Numbered from the stretch's first letter, positions 7,690 to 17,158 are shown. The stretch: DNA of 64,000 bases from an uncultured Robinsoniella sp. (GCA_900539655.1 UQCR01000006.1:1-64000), one strand, 5' to 3'. Notes: generated by a model not told the origin, from the sequence alone. Translations and numbers: made by a program.

Positions 7690-9102
7690 ATGGATAATGT
7701 ATTTTTTAAAGAATTTTTAATGTTAAGTGACATTCGTACATTGCTTTGCTTGGGGCTTTTAGTGGCATTATTCATAGTAATGAACAGAATTCAGAAACGA
7801 AAAGTTAGCTTTTCCAAAAGAATGATTATCGGTACCGTATTTGGACTGGTACTGGGACTGGTTATACAGGCTATATCCGGATTTGTAAGTCAACCCATGG
7901 AAATCACTTTTGTAGCCGAAACCACAAAATGGTATGGTTTATTTGGAAATGGATTTATTGATCTCATCAGAATGCTGGTAGTTCCCCTTGTTATGGTATC
8001 AATTATCCATGTGATAATCAATATGCAAAAAGATGCCAACATCGGGAAACTGACGAAAAATACGATTGTGGTAACGATGATAATGGTCGTTATCGCTGTC
8101 GTAGTAGGTCTGTTCGTTGGTGTCTTGTTCCGGGTGGGAACGGGAATGGCTGCTTCAGCTGAAGCTGTGGAAATGAAAGAAATTAAAACAGTGGTGGATA
8201 CTCTAAGAGGGCTTTTGCCTGCGAATCCGGCACAGGCAATGGTGGACGTCAATATTATCGCGCTGGTGATTGTAGCCGTATTTTTTGGTCTTGGTGCCAA
8301 AAGAATGTCAAAAAAATACTTTGATGTGGTAAAGCCATTTTTTGATCTGATCAATGCATTGCATAAGATTATTATGAGCATTGCCATGACTATTATCAAA
8401 TATATGCCTTATGCTGTGATTGCTTTGTTGGCGAATACCATAGCCCAAAAAGGAATAGAAAGTATTCTGGAAGTGGGAATTTTCATTGCAGCGTTATATG
8501 TGGCTGTGGCAATTATGTTTGTGATCCAGCTGATTGCCCTGGTAATCTTTGGTGTGAACCCGGGGATATATCTCAAAAAAGGCATATCTGTCATGATCCT
8601 AGCGTTTACATCAAGGTCAAGTGTAGGTTCTTTGCCGCTTACGATTGAAACACTCACTGAGAAAATGGGAGTAAATGACGGTACAGCCAATTTTGTTGCA
8701 GGTTTTGGAACAACAGCCGGTATGCAGGGATGTGCAGGAGTATTTCCGGCGCTGCTCCTTGTATTTGTAGCAAATGTAAATGGTATGCCGATAGATATTA
8801 CTTTTATTGCAATGTCTATTATAGTTGTGACCTTAGGGTCACTTGGGATTGCAGGAATACCGGGAACAGCTACCATGGCGGCTTCTGTTGCCCTCTCGGG
8901 CGTAGGTTTGGCATCCTCCTTTCCGGTTGTCAGCCCGATTCTGGCGATTGACCCGATTATTGATATGGGAAGAACGCTCCTTAATGTAACTGGTTCTATG
9001 GTGAATGCGATTGTGGTGGACAGGACATTGGGGCAGATGGATATGGAAAGATTTAAGGATATGAGTACGGAAGTGGTGACGGAGAGTAAGAAAGAGGAGT
9101 AA
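7690..9102 (+). CDS. Dicarboxylate/amino acid:cation symporter (TcyP-like)
   Basis: This 470-residue membrane protein of the DAACS family has eight hydrophobic segments. The serine-rich re-entrant hairpin is SRSSVGSLPLTIETL near residue 305, and the second hairpin region is GIAGIPGTATMAAS near residue 395. The long N-terminus with an extra helix, and NDGTANFVAGFGTTAGMQGCAG, resemble the L-cystine symporter TcyP more than the glutamate carriers GltP/GltT. The start at 7690 follows AAGGGAG. It is a single-gene unit between two terminators. Cystine uptake is the best guess; glutamate or aspartate remain possible. Confidence 0.85.
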   Translation: MDNVFFKEFLMLSDIRTLLCLGLLVALFIVMNRIQKRKVSFSKRMIIGTVFGLVLGLVIQAISGFVSQPMEITFVAETTKWYGLFGNGFIDLIRMLVVPLVMVSIIHVIINMQKDANIGKLTKNTIVVTMIMVVIAVVVGLFVGVLFRVGTGMAASAEAVEMKEIKTVVDTLRGLLPANPAQAMVDVNIIALVIVAVFFGLGAKRMSKKYFDVVKPFFDLINALHKIIMSIAMTIIKYMPYAVIALLANTIAQKGIESILEVGIFIAALYVAVAIMFVIQLIALVIFGVNPGIYLKKGISVMILAFTSRSSVGSLPLTIETLTEKMGVNDGTANFVAGFGTTAGMQGCAGVFPALLLVFVANVNGMPIDITFIAMSIIVVTLGSLGIAGIPGTATMAASVALSGVGLASSFPVVSPILAIDPIIDMGRTLLNVTGSMVNAIVVDRTLGQMDMERFKDMSTEVVTESKKEE

Positions 9103-9126
9103 AATACAACTACAGTCAAAATATAA

Positions 9127-9156
9127 AAACCAGACGGGTCACTCGCCTGGTTTTTT
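9127..9156 (+). terminator. Intrinsic terminator after the symporter
   Basis: AAACCAG (9127-9133) pairs with CTGGTTT across a short CG-extended stem, followed by six T (9151-9156). Confidence 0.75.
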
Positions 9157-9169
9157 ATCAAATAACACA

Positions 9170-9211
9170 TTGACATTTTTCGATATGATGTTTATACTTT
9201 AGATATATCGA
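9170..9211 (+). promoter_or_regulatory. ArsR promoter with overlapping inverted repeat
   Basis: TTGACA (9170-9175), a 17-bp spacer and TATACT (9193-9198) form the promoter. TCGATAT (9180-9186) and ATATCGA (9205-9211) are inverted arms flanking the -10 box. This placement is expected for an autoregulating ArsR/SmtB repressor. Confidence 0.65.
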
Positions 9212-9235
9212 TAAAAATGAATGTGAGGTACTTTA

Positions 9236-9523
9236 ATGGGGAATTATGAGAATGAAGCAAAAGTTTTTAAAGCTTTTTGTGATGAAAACAGATTACAGAT
9301 TCTGGAAATGCTTCGGGGCGGTGAAAAATGTGGATGTAAGCTTCTGGAGGAACTGAAGATCAGCCAGTCAACGCTGTCCCATCATATGAAGATTTTATGC
9401 GATTCGGGAATAGTCTCCGGAAGAAAGGTTGGAAAATGGACGCATTATTCCATTGACAGGCAAGGGAGTGAAAGAGCAGCAGTACTGCTTTTAGAATTGA
9501 CAAAGACGGAGCATTTAGAATAA
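9236..9523 (+). CDS. ArsR/SmtB family metalloregulator-like repressor
   Basis: This 95-residue winged-helix protein contains the HTH core LLEELKISQSTLSHHMKILCDSGIVSGRKVGKWTHYSI. Immediately before it is EKCGCKLLEEL, a CxC-type pair at the alpha-3 helix start. In classical ArsR this position (ELCVCDL) binds arsenic or antimony thiolates. The start at 9236 is preceded by GAGG. It heads an operon with an MFS and an ABC exporter behind an inverted-repeat promoter. It is probably a repressor relieved by a thiophilic metal(loid) or a reactive compound; the ligand is inferred from the cysteine pair only. Confidence 0.88.
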   Translation: MGNYENEAKVFKAFCDENRLQILEMLRGGEKCGCKLLEELKISQSTLSHHMKILCDSGIVSGRKVGKWTHYSIDRQGSERAAVLLLELTKTEHLE

Positions 9524-9537
9524 GAGGTTAATAAATC

Positions 9538-10923
9538 ATGAAACAATGGAAGAAGAATTTTTTTACTATATGGACAGGTCAGGCGGTTTCTCAATTTTCC
9601 AGTTCTGTATTACAGTTTGCAATCGTATGGTATTTAACGGATATCACCGGGTCTGCCCTGATCCTGTCTGCTGCCATGTTAATGGGATTTCTGCCACAGG
9701 GAATATTAGGGCCATTTATCGGAGTGTATATTGACCGCTATCAGCGTAAGAAAATTATGATTATCTCGGATCTGCTGATTTCTGTGGCAAGCTTTTTCCT
9801 GGTTATTGCAGGACTGTTTGATTTTCTTTCAACAGGTGTTATTTTAGCTGTTTTACTGGTCCGTTCTATTGGATCTGCTTTTCACACGCCCTGCCTCCAG
9901 GCGGTTACTCCGCAGATTGTTCCGGCAGATCAATTGACACGCTGCGCGGGATATTCCCAGTCCCTGCAGTCAGTTTCCCAGATATTCAGTCCAGTGTTGG
10001 CGGCTGTGCTATACCAGATGTGGAGTCTTAGCGGAATTATATTTTTGGATGTTATTGGCGCTTTGATTGCAGTATTTACATTGATAATCAGCCATATACC
10101 GGAACTGGATAAAAGCCAGGATACAGAAAGGCTTCCCGTTGTGCGGGAAATGCTGGATGGTTTTCGTATTTTACGAACAAATAAGGGGATGCTGGGCCTG
10201 GTTTTTATCAGTGCATTATATACGTTAGCACTGATGCCTACCAGCGCGTTATTCCCTTTAATGAGTATGTCTTATTTTGGAGGTACAAGTACTTATGCAA
10301 GCATTGCAGAAGTCGTGTTTTCCATTGGACTGCTGACCGGTTCTCTGATATTAGGCAGATGGGGCGGGACAAAAAACAGAGTATATACCATTATTGGTTC
10401 CTATCTGTTAATGAGTGTAAGCCTTTTTGCCTCTGGACTTCTGCCACAGGATGGATTTATTACATTTACGATATTTGCTTGCCTGATGGGTATATCCGGT
10501 CCTTTTTACTGGGGGATGTACACACCGTTGCTGCAGAGCAAATTCGAAGCGAAATACCTGGGGAGGGTGATGTCTCTCTCAGGCAGTATAATGGTAATCA
10601 CTTCCCCAGTTGGACTTTCGTTATCCGGAGTATTCGCAGAAGCATTCGGAGTAGAAAAATGGTTTCTGGTGGCAGGAGCATTGACATTCCTCGCTGCTGT
10701 ATTGTGTCTGTGTATTCCGGCGATTCGTAACTGTGATAAGGAATCTGGTACGAAGGAATTTGGTAATAAGAAATCTGGTACGAAGAAATCTGGTGATAGG
10801 GAATTTGATACGAAGGAATCTGGTGATAAAAAATCCGGTACGAAGGAATTTGATACGAAGGAATCTGGTGATAAGAAATCTGGTGATAAGAAATCTGATA
10901 TGAAAAAATTTGATACGAGATAG
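9538..10923 (+). CDS. MFS exporter (MefA/DHA3-like) with a repetitive C-terminal tail
   Basis: This 461-residue transporter of the major facilitator superfamily has about 12 membrane segments and the loop motif DRYQRKK near residue 69. The opening WTGQAVSQFSSSVLQFAIVWYLT is typical of macrolide/drug exporters of the DHA3 group. The membrane part ends near residue 400. The last 61 residues are 12 consecutive five-residue units of the form K(K/E)(S/F)(G/D)(T/N/D), charged and presumably cytosolic and disordered. The start follows AAGAGG. It is cotranscribed with the ArsR gene (14-bp gap). Export of a drug or toxic compound is likely. Confidence 0.88.
   Translation: MKQWKKNFFTIWTGQAVSQFSSSVLQFAIVWYLTDITGSALILSAAMLMGFLPQGILGPFIGVYIDRYQRKKIMIISDLLISVASFFLVIAGLFDFLSTGVILAVLLVRSIGSAFHTPCLQAVTPQIVPADQLTRCAGYSQSLQSVSQIFSPVLAAVLYQMWSLSGIIFLDVIGALIAVFTLIISHIPELDKSQDTERLPVVREMLDGFRILRTNKGMLGLVFISALYTLALMPTSALFPLMSMSYFGGTSTYASIAEVVFSIGLLTGSLILGRWGGTKNRVYTIIGSYLLMSVSLFASGLLPQDGFITFTIFACLMGISGPFYWGMYTPLLQSKFEAKYLGRVMSLSGSIMVITSPVGLSLSGVFAEAFGVEKWFLVAGALTFLAAVLCLCIPAIRNCDKESGTKEFGNKKSGTKKSGDREFDTKESGDKKSGTKEFDTKESGDKKSGDKKSDMKKFDTR
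10738..10917 (+). repeat. Coding minisatellite, 12 x 15 bp
   Basis: Twelve in-frame 15-bp units based on AAGAAATCTGGTGAT encode pentapeptides KKSGD, KESGT, KEFGN and KEFDT at the C-terminus of the MFS exporter. The repeats stay in frame, so copy-number change would alter tail length without destroying the gene. Confidence 0.92.
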
Positions 10924-10995
10924 AGAAACAGCCCGTGTGAATGAATATTCCCATGATTTCCCTCATATACCATAGGTAGAAGTGAGGTGGTATGG

Positions 10996-11742
10996 ATGGA
11001 AGATTGTCTGGCTGTAGAAGGTCTTAGTAAAAATTATGGCAGGAAGAAGATCGTAAAGTCGCTGGAATTCCAGGTGAAACAGGGACAAGTGCTGGCATTT
11101 TTGGGGCCAAACGGAGCGGGGAAAAGTACAACCATGAATATGATTGGAACTCTTCTTGCCAAATCAGAAGGTAAGATATATATTGACAGCAGTGATATGG
11201 ATACAGACAAAAATGAAATAAAAAGAAAAATCGGTATGGTTTTTCAGGAAGATGTGCTGGATGATGATTTGACGGTTTATCAGAATCTCTGGTACAGAGG
11301 TGGGTTATACTGGAAACATGACCGTGAATTAAAGAAGCAGATTATGGACTTGATTCAATTGCTGGAAATGGAGAAGCTGCAGCATCAAAAATACCGGGAG
11401 TGTTCGGGGGGACAGCGTAGACTGGCACAGATTGCCCGGGCACTTATCTCGAAACCAAGGCTGCTGATTCTGGATGAACCCACAACCGGGCTGGATCCCG
11501 TTACCAGGCAAAATGTCTGGGATGTGCTGCTGAAATTGAAAGAGCAGCTGCAGATGACTATATTTTACACCACACATTATCTGGATGAAGCTTCTTTTGC
11601 AGATACTCTCTGCATTTTAAAAGACGGCAGGATTGCAGCCTGCGGAAGTCTTATGGAGATTCAGGCGAAATGGAAACACACCCTGAAAACACCGGGGCTT
11701 GACGATATATATTTTCATCTGTTAAAAGGAGAGGCATTATGA
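10996..11742 (+). CDS. ABC-2 exporter ATP-binding protein
   Basis: This 248-residue ATPase has Walker A GPNGAGKST near residue 37, the Q-loop FQEDVLDDDLT, the signature CSGGQRRLAQIARAL near 134, Walker B LLILDEPTTGLDP and the switch YTTHYLDEA. The start ATG at 10996 is chosen over an in-frame GTG at 10987 because GAGG (10984-10987) lies eight bases before it. It lies 72 bp after the MFS gene and overlaps the permease gene by 4 bp. It likely forms a second exporter in the ArsR-controlled operon. Confidence 0.88.
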   Translation: MEDCLAVEGLSKNYGRKKIVKSLEFQVKQGQVLAFLGPNGAGKSTTMNMIGTLLAKSEGKIYIDSSDMDTDKNEIKRKIGMVFQEDVLDDDLTVYQNLWYRGGLYWKHDRELKKQIMDLIQLLEMEKLQHQKYRECSGGQRRLAQIARALISKPRLLILDEPTTGLDPVTRQNVWDVLLKLKEQLQMTIFYTTHYLDEASFADTLCILKDGRIAACGSLMEIQAKWKHTLKTPGLDDIYFHLLKGEAL

Positions 11743-12629
11743 GAAGCTTGCGATTTCTGGTACAGAGAAATATAGCCTTATTCCTAAATAATAAGTTGAA
11801 TATTATCCTGTCCTTTGCCTCCATTCCGGTTGTTGTCAGTCTGTATGTGTTTTTTCTCAGGGATTTTCTGACGGATATGGTGGGTCAGTCAGGGGTCAGC
11901 CCAGACTATGTACAGCAGCTTACGGATCGGTTGATGTTTGCCGGTCTTTTAATTGTAATCAATACCACAACATGCTTCGGCATTATTCAGATTTGTGTCA
12001 ATGACATGGGAACCGGCATTCGTAAAGACTTCCTGATAGCGCCTGTTACGCCATTTTCTATTTTGTCCGGATATTGGCTAACCAGTATGCTGGTTTCCTG
12101 CGTTTTTACGTTGCTGACAGCATTGGGCGGTGAAATCTTTTTTACTTATCAATACGGAAGCACTCTGCCTATATGCAGGCAGTTGAAAGTCCTCATGATT
12201 ATAATGTTTTCCTCCTGGATAAATTCCGGAATCCTACTGTGTTTTGCGCACAAATTAAAAAGTACCACAACTTTTTCTACTTTTGCAAACCTCTATGGAA
12301 CGGTAATCGGTTTTCTTGCTGGCGCCTATCTGCCTTATTATTTCTATCCGGACTGGATGAAATCCATGCTGCTGTGGTTTCCACCCACTCAGCTTACCAG
12401 CATCATCAGACGGGAGTACATAAGCGTGGCAGATAAATGGGCAGATGCCGGGAACCTGCCCGGGTTTCTGGATGCAGTATATCAGAATTTTGGTGTGGAT
12501 CTCATACATAAAAACCGGATTATTTCCGTATTGCAGCAATGGTCCATCTTAATATTTGCGTTGGCAGTTATTCTGCTTTACTTGTGGGTTTGCAGCTATG
12601 AGAAAGCCCACACACAAAAACCACATTGA
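11739..12629 (+). CDS. ABC-2 type exporter permease
   Basis: This 296-residue membrane protein has about six hydrophobic segments and an ABC-2 pattern with FPPTQLTSIIRREYI near residues 212-226. A sizeable loop after TM1 (residues 35-70) precedes a helix beginning FAGLLIVINTTTCFGIIQ. It overlaps the ATPase gene by ATGA and should be its partner. Similar pairs occur with drug or lantibiotic-type export. No substrate can be read from the sequence. Together with the MFS gene it makes a dual-exporter operon under an ArsR regulator. Confidence 0.85.
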   Translation: MRSLRFLVQRNIALFLNNKLNIILSFASIPVVVSLYVFFLRDFLTDMVGQSGVSPDYVQQLTDRLMFAGLLIVINTTTCFGIIQICVNDMGTGIRKDFLIAPVTPFSILSGYWLTSMLVSCVFTLLTALGGEIFFTYQYGSTLPICRQLKVLMIIMFSSWINSGILLCFAHKLKSTTTFSTFANLYGTVIGFLAGAYLPYYFYPDWMKSMLLWFPPTQLTSIIRREYISVADKWADAGNLPGFLDAVYQNFGVDLIHKNRIISVLQQWSILIFALAVILLYLWVCSYEKAHTQKPH

Positions 12630-12711
12630 AAACAGTACAATATATCAATTACCAAAAATCGTCAATTACCATAGATGACGCCGGATCAAACAAACACATA
12701 AGGAGGAAGTT

Positions 12712-13404
12712 ATGAAATATTTTGGAGAAGGATTGAGTGAAATGCATAAAGAATTAAACAGCATGATTCGAAAGCCCGATAAAATTCAACAGGCTAAGGA
12801 TTTATTTCTAAAGCTCCATGGGAAGCTGCACCAGTCTGAAATATCGGATGGAATATGCAATGAAGTAGATGAGCTGGTCAGCGGCCTGGAAGCGGAGGAA
12901 TATGCTGTGATGCCTGGCAGCAGGGATGAAACAATTGCATGGGTTTTCTGGCATATAGCCAGGATTGAGGATTTAACCATGAATATACTCCTTGCTGATG
13001 GAAACCAGGTTTTTGATGATCAGTGGAAAACGAGGCTGAATACAGCAATTACTGATACGGGAAATGCTCTGTCAGATGATGAAATCATAAGTTTAAGTAA
13101 AAATCTGAACATTCCTGAATTGCTAAACTACCGAAATGAAGTGGGAAGAAGAACCAGGCAGATTATTAAAAATCTTTCAGCTGAGGATATGAAAAGAAAG
13201 GTTACAAAGCGGGGCTTAGACAGGATTTTGGCAGAGGGAGGCGTTACACAACAGGAGGATTCAATATGGCTTCTGGATTTTTGGGGCAAAAAGGATATGG
13301 CGGGGCTGTTATTAATGCCTCCAACCAGACATGTTATGCTTCATCTGAATGATTGCTGCAAATGGAAGGAAAAGATTCGTGGGGGAAGAAAGACAGGGAA
13401 GTAA
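12712..13404 (+). CDS. DinB-like four-helix bundle protein
   Basis: This 230-residue protein has a DinB/YfiT-type pattern. A first metal-ligand histidine is in TIAWVFWHIARIEDLTMN (near residue 86) and a C-terminal HVMLHLND supplies two more (near residues 209-213). DinB-like proteins bind a metal through three histidines, and several are thiol-dependent S-transferases (bacillithiol or mycothiol); others have unknown function. AGGAGG lies five bases before the start. It follows the exporter operon by 82 bp without an obvious terminator. A detoxifying transferase role would suit the neighbourhood but is inference. Confidence 0.8.
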   Translation: MKYFGEGLSEMHKELNSMIRKPDKIQQAKDLFLKLHGKLHQSEISDGICNEVDELVSGLEAEEYAVMPGSRDETIAWVFWHIARIEDLTMNILLADGNQVFDDQWKTRLNTAITDTGNALSDDEIISLSKNLNIPELLNYRNEVGRRTRQIIKNLSAEDMKRKVTKRGLDRILAEGGVTQQEDSIWLLDFWGKKDMAGLLLMPPTRHVMLHLNDCCKWKEKIRGGRKTGK

Positions 13405-13408
13405 TGCC

Positions 13409-13443
13409 AACAGCTTCAGGAACTAATCCTGAGGCTGTTTTAG
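13409..13443. terminator. Bidirectional terminator
   Basis: A 13-bp stem (13409-13421 with 13427-13439) and a 5-base loop lie between convergent genes. It is followed by TTTTAG on the plus strand. Confidence 0.75.
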
Positions 13444-13473
13444 CGTGAGGTAGAAGGCAATTTTCAAATCACG

Positions 13474-15015
13474 CTAATTCACATCCTGATACTTAATCCG
13501 GTACTCAGAAGGAGAGATCCCCATGATCTGTTTAAAAGCTTTGCTGAAATAAAACTGATTGGAATATCCGCATAATTCCGCCACTTCACGAATGGACATG
13601 GTGGAAGATAGAAAGTAATGGCATGCCTGTTCTATCCGGTACTTTGTTAAATATTCTATGGGAGGGATACCTTCCTGTTTCTTAAAAATTCTGCTGAGGT
13701 ATGCAGGGGTAATGGAAAATTTCGTAGCAATATTGTGTATATTGATTTCCTGGGAATAGTGGGAGTGAATATATGCCTTTATTTTATCAATAAAATGGGA
13801 GGAGTCGGAATTGATCTCTATATTCAACAGCGTATTCTTGCATGCCTGCTCAAATAAAAATAACAGGGAGTCGGTCAGGTCGGTATATCCCTTGGAGGTA
13901 GAGAGATATTCTTCGATCTCCAAAGCGTAATTATTAAATAATTTATGGTCGGTATAATCAAAGATATAATACAAAATCTTTTTCAGGCATTCATCTAATT
14001 GCTTTTGCGTAACCCTTTCCTTGTTGCACTGCAATAGGAATCTTTTTAAATGATTCAAAAAGGAAGGGAGATTTTTATTCTGGATATCCAGTTTGAATTT
14101 CTTTTCTGTCGAATCGTCTAATATATGGCGAAATTCCGTTCCATTTTCCAGAAAATCCTTTTGATAGAGAATGGAAGAGTGTCCGAAGATCAGATGATTA
14201 GCGGTCTGGGTGCGCATCAGGGTGTGCTTGCTGCGGATATCCGAGAGGTCACAGGTTTTCGAACTCAGACACAGCGTGACGGGATAGCCGGAAGGTCTTA
14301 AGATGTCCATCAGTCCCAAAAGTAAATTTTTAATCTTCGTAGGATTATTTTGTTTCAGGGAAATCAGAAGAAATTTTTCATTTCTGGTAACGCCGTCCAG
14401 CAAATAAATGGCATCATGGTTTCCAAGGTATTTATGCTGCAAATCTACCACAGATAATTGGGAAAGCGCTTCCTCTGAGGGGTAGATATCATGCAGCGTC
14501 AGAGAGGAGTAGGAGCCGACATTTATGAGGATTCCATAATAAAATGCCGGTTCCAGTGCCTGCAATTCCTGAGAGGATATTGTGCTTTTATAATTATGCA
14601 GCAGAGAATTCAACATGGCATGCCTGTTTTCTTTTTTAGAAGTCTGGATTTTTTCCGACAGTGTATTCAGAGTGTAATGGAGATCCTCCACCGATACCGG
14701 CTTTAACAGATATTCGTCTACACCCAGTTTCATGGACTGTCTGGCATATTCAAAGTCTTTATAGCCGCTTAAGATCACGGTATAAACAGGAATATCATTT
14801 TCTTTTAGTTTTTGAATTAAATCAAGTCCGGATGCAATAGGCATTCGGATATCTGTAAATAGAATATCCGGGGACAGGTCGGTTATTTTCTCATAGGCGT
14901 CCTGGCCATTTAGGGCAGTCCCCACAATCTCAATGTCGGCAGAGGCTTTTTTTAGCTTAGCACATAAATCTTTTTGAATTAACAGCTGGTCTTCAGCTAC
15001 AAATATTTTAATCAT
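13474..15015 (-). CDS. YesN-like response regulator with AraC DNA-binding domain
   Basis: This 513-residue protein has an N-terminal receiver with acidic pocket AEDQ and phospho-acceptor Asp55 in LFTDIRMP. A poorly conserved middle segment of about 270 residues follows. The C-terminal AraC double HTH spans about residues 410-510 (INIHNIATKFSITPAYLSRIFKK and IREVAELCGYSNQFYFSKAFK). It overlaps the kinase gene by 8 bp. YesN-type regulators activate carbohydrate uptake and degradation genes next to them. The divergent glycosidase and ABC operon carry matching sites at 16991-17037 and 23841-23886 that are the natural targets. Confidence 0.92.
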   Translation of the reverse strand: MIKIFVAEDQLLIQKDLCAKLKKASADIEIVGTALNGQDAYEKITDLSPDILFTDIRMPIASGLDLIQKLKENDIPVYTVILSGYKDFEYARQSMKLGVDEYLLKPVSVEDLHYTLNTLSEKIQTSKKENRHAMLNSLLHNYKSTISSQELQALEPAFYYGILINVGSYSSLTLHDIYPSEEALSQLSVVDLQHKYLGNHDAIYLLDGVTRNEKFLLISLKQNNPTKIKNLLLGLMDILRPSGYPVTLCLSSKTCDLSDIRSKHTLMRTQTANHLIFGHSSILYQKDFLENGTEFRHILDDSTEKKFKLDIQNKNLPSFLNHLKRFLLQCNKERVTQKQLDECLKKILYYIFDYTDHKLFNNYALEIEEYLSTSKGYTDLTDSLLFLFEQACKNTLLNIEINSDSSHFIDKIKAYIHSHYSQEINIHNIATKFSITPAYLSRIFKKQEGIPPIEYLTKYRIEQACHYFLSSTMSIREVAELCGYSNQFYFSKAFKQIMGISPSEYRIKYQDVN

Positions 15016-16813
15016 CCGGGAGTACTCCTTTCATAGTTATTCTGCTTCCGGGAGAAAGATTTTGAACGGTAAAATCAAACTTACATGAAAAATGTGCATA
15101 TAAACGTGCGAAAGTATTAAAAAGCCCTAAACCATCTATTTCAATATCTTTGTAAGAAAAATTCCGATTTTTAAGTGTGGTTTCTTTAAATGTCTGCAGT
15201 TCTTTTAATACATCATCCGGAAATCCCTGACCGTTGTCTTCCACCATAATGATCCATTGGTTCTGACTGATATAGAATTGCAGCGAGATCTTCCAGGGTG
15301 GAGGAGAGCATTCAAAAGCGTGTTTAAAGCAATTCTCTACAAATGGCTGGATCGTCAGTTTGGGAATTCGAAGGTCATAAAGACTGGAATCAATGTCCAG
15401 TTCGTAGGATGAATTTCCGTCATTGGATATCTTCATAAATTCCAGATAATTTTTCGTGTGGTTAATTTCTTCAATTAATGGTACAATTTGTTCTTTGGAT
15501 GTAATATAGCGCATCATGGAAGAGAAGCCCTGACACATCCTGGTAGTAACTTCACTGCCGTATACTTCACTTGCTGCGCTGATGGCATTTAATGCATTGT
15601 ATAGGAAATGAGGATTAATCTGTGCCTGGAGAGCAGTGAGATTCGCATTGCTTTCCCTTATCTGCAGTTCATAATTTTGCGCAATGGACTGCTCCAGCCT
15701 GATCAGCATGTGGTTGAAGGAGGTGTTGATAATTTCAAATTCATCAAAAATGTCCTCCGGCAGATCCAGGCAGGTATCCTGGTCTAACTGCAGATTATCA
15801 ATATGGTTAATCAACTGCTTCAGTGGTTTCGTCACGATAGAGAGTATAATAAACATAATCATTAATGCAGCCAGAAGTACAAGCAATACCGTAAATACAG
15901 TGGTCACAATATATGAAATATTCTGAGACTGCATGGTTCTGTTATTTGAAATCAAAACGGTTGTAAACGAAGTAAGGCTGCTTGTGGATGAATTATAGGA
16001 ATAGCTGTTTGAAAAATGTTCTGTGTTACCACCTTGTATATTTTTTAACACGGAATCCAGCTGTTCTTCGGATATTACATAACCATCCTGTTCAAAGGGA
16101 TAGACGATGTTGTAATCCGAATCCAGAATTAATATTTCTTTTTCATTTGAAAATGTGTTTTGGGTACATATATCAGCCAATACACCGTATGGAACCTGTA
16201 TTTCTACCATGGTGTCCCGGGTTATGGTGTTATCCGAAAAATTCTTACATACCGATAAAACGGTTCTGTCTGAGCTGTTCCAGTCATTTAAATGCGGTCC
16301 GTAATACAGCGTGGATGCATCTGCCTCTGTCAATAATTCAATAGCTCTGTTTTCCTTAAGCGTTTGGGCAATTCGGTCCCGGTCGCTTAGATAAATACCG
16401 GTATAGTAAAAATAGCCGCATTCGCGGTTATATAACATCACATTGGATATAATCGGAGAAAACATCATATTTATCAGCGTTTTCTGTATGATCCGTTCCT
16501 GGGATAGCTGTTCCATATATTCCCTGGATGTGGGTTCGGAACCGGAAGCGTTCAGGGAAGAAATAATCTGTTTCAAAGAATCATTTTTAGTGATTGATGT
16601 TGCTGCGATATTCATTTGCTCATAGAGGGAATCTACCTGAGCGGATACCCTGTCCAAAACAATCTGGGAAGAGGATATTTCGGTGGATTTTGCATTTCGG
16701 ATAGCGGTGGTGGAAAAAAGAAGAGATACCATTAATGCAAGGCAGATGAAAAGACTGCCTACCGAAAAAAATAGCCTTAATTTAAATTTTCCTTTTGTTT
16801 TATATTTCATCAT
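15008..16813 (-). CDS. YesM-like sensor histidine kinase
   Basis: This 601-residue membrane kinase has TM1 near residues 13-38, an extracellular sensor domain of about 260 residues and TM2 near 305-330. HAMP follows, then the His_kinase domain with QINPHFLYN (phospho-His402). The ATPase has QPFVENCFKHAF, VEDNGQGFP and GLGLFNTF. This is the YesM/LytS-type architecture. It is transcribed with the response regulator and divergently from the large glycosidase. It probably senses an extracellular oligosaccharide or a ligand-bound binding protein. ATG codons at 16813 and 16810 are both possible starts. Confidence 0.92.
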   Translation of the reverse strand: MMKYKTKGKFKLRLFFSVGSLFICLALMVSLLFSTTAIRNAKSTEISSSQIVLDRVSAQVDSLYEQMNIAATSITKNDSLKQIISSLNASGSEPTSREYMEQLSQERIIQKTLINMMFSPIISNVMLYNRECGYFYYTGIYLSDRDRIAQTLKENRAIELLTEADASTLYYGPHLNDWNSSDRTVLSVCKNFSDNTITRDTMVEIQVPYGVLADICTQNTFSNEKEILILDSDYNIVYPFEQDGYVISEEQLDSVLKNIQGGNTEHFSNSYSYNSSTSSLTSFTTVLISNNRTMQSQNISYIVTTVFTVLLVLLAALMIMFIILSIVTKPLKQLINHIDNLQLDQDTCLDLPEDIFDEFEIINTSFNHMLIRLEQSIAQNYELQIRESNANLTALQAQINPHFLYNALNAISAASEVYGSEVTTRMCQGFSSMMRYITSKEQIVPLIEEINHTKNYLEFMKISNDGNSSYELDIDSSLYDLRIPKLTIQPFVENCFKHAFECSPPPWKISLQFYISQNQWIIMVEDNGQGFPDDVLKELQTFKETTLKNRNFSYKDIEIDGLGLFNTFARLYAHFSCKFDFTVQNLSPGSRITMKGVLPDD

Positions 16814-16990
16814 CCGTATACGTTATTTATTTCCTTTCCAATTGTATCGTTGGGAAGCATTATCTTCCGGTTTTTTGTTTATGCGAAAGATCTGCTGTTC
16901 AATACAGCCTTTGTTACCTTCTGCAAAACTGATGTGGATTTCTGTTTTATTATAACAAATTTCTTATTTAAAAAACAGTAAAAAAGCCGT

Positions 16991-17058
16991 ATGTCAAAAA
17001 ATTATAAATCATACTGACAAAAAAGTACATACCAAATGTGTGGCTGGGTTCTTATAAT
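16991..17058 (+). promoter_or_regulatory. Putative YesN operator and promoter of the large glycosidase
   Basis: ATGTCAAAAAAT (16991-17002) and, further on, AAGTACATACCAAA precede the -10 box TATAAT (17053-17058). The same two elements with the same 62-bp distance from ATGTC to TATAAT occur before the ABC operon at 23841-23908. There is no good -35 box, as expected for an activator-dependent promoter. Confidence 0.65.
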
Positions 17059-17158
17059 GAATACCATAGAGTTGCCGGTTAGAGGCAGAAAAGGGGGTGC
17101 AGAGGTTTTGGCTTAAGTGGTAAATAAGAGATAATTATAATCATGGAAGGAGAAACAA

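Noticed and set aside
10506..10973. Minus-strand frames with S-D-F-L-S-P repeats
   Set aside because: They mirror the 15-bp minisatellite coding the MFS tail; no start signals.
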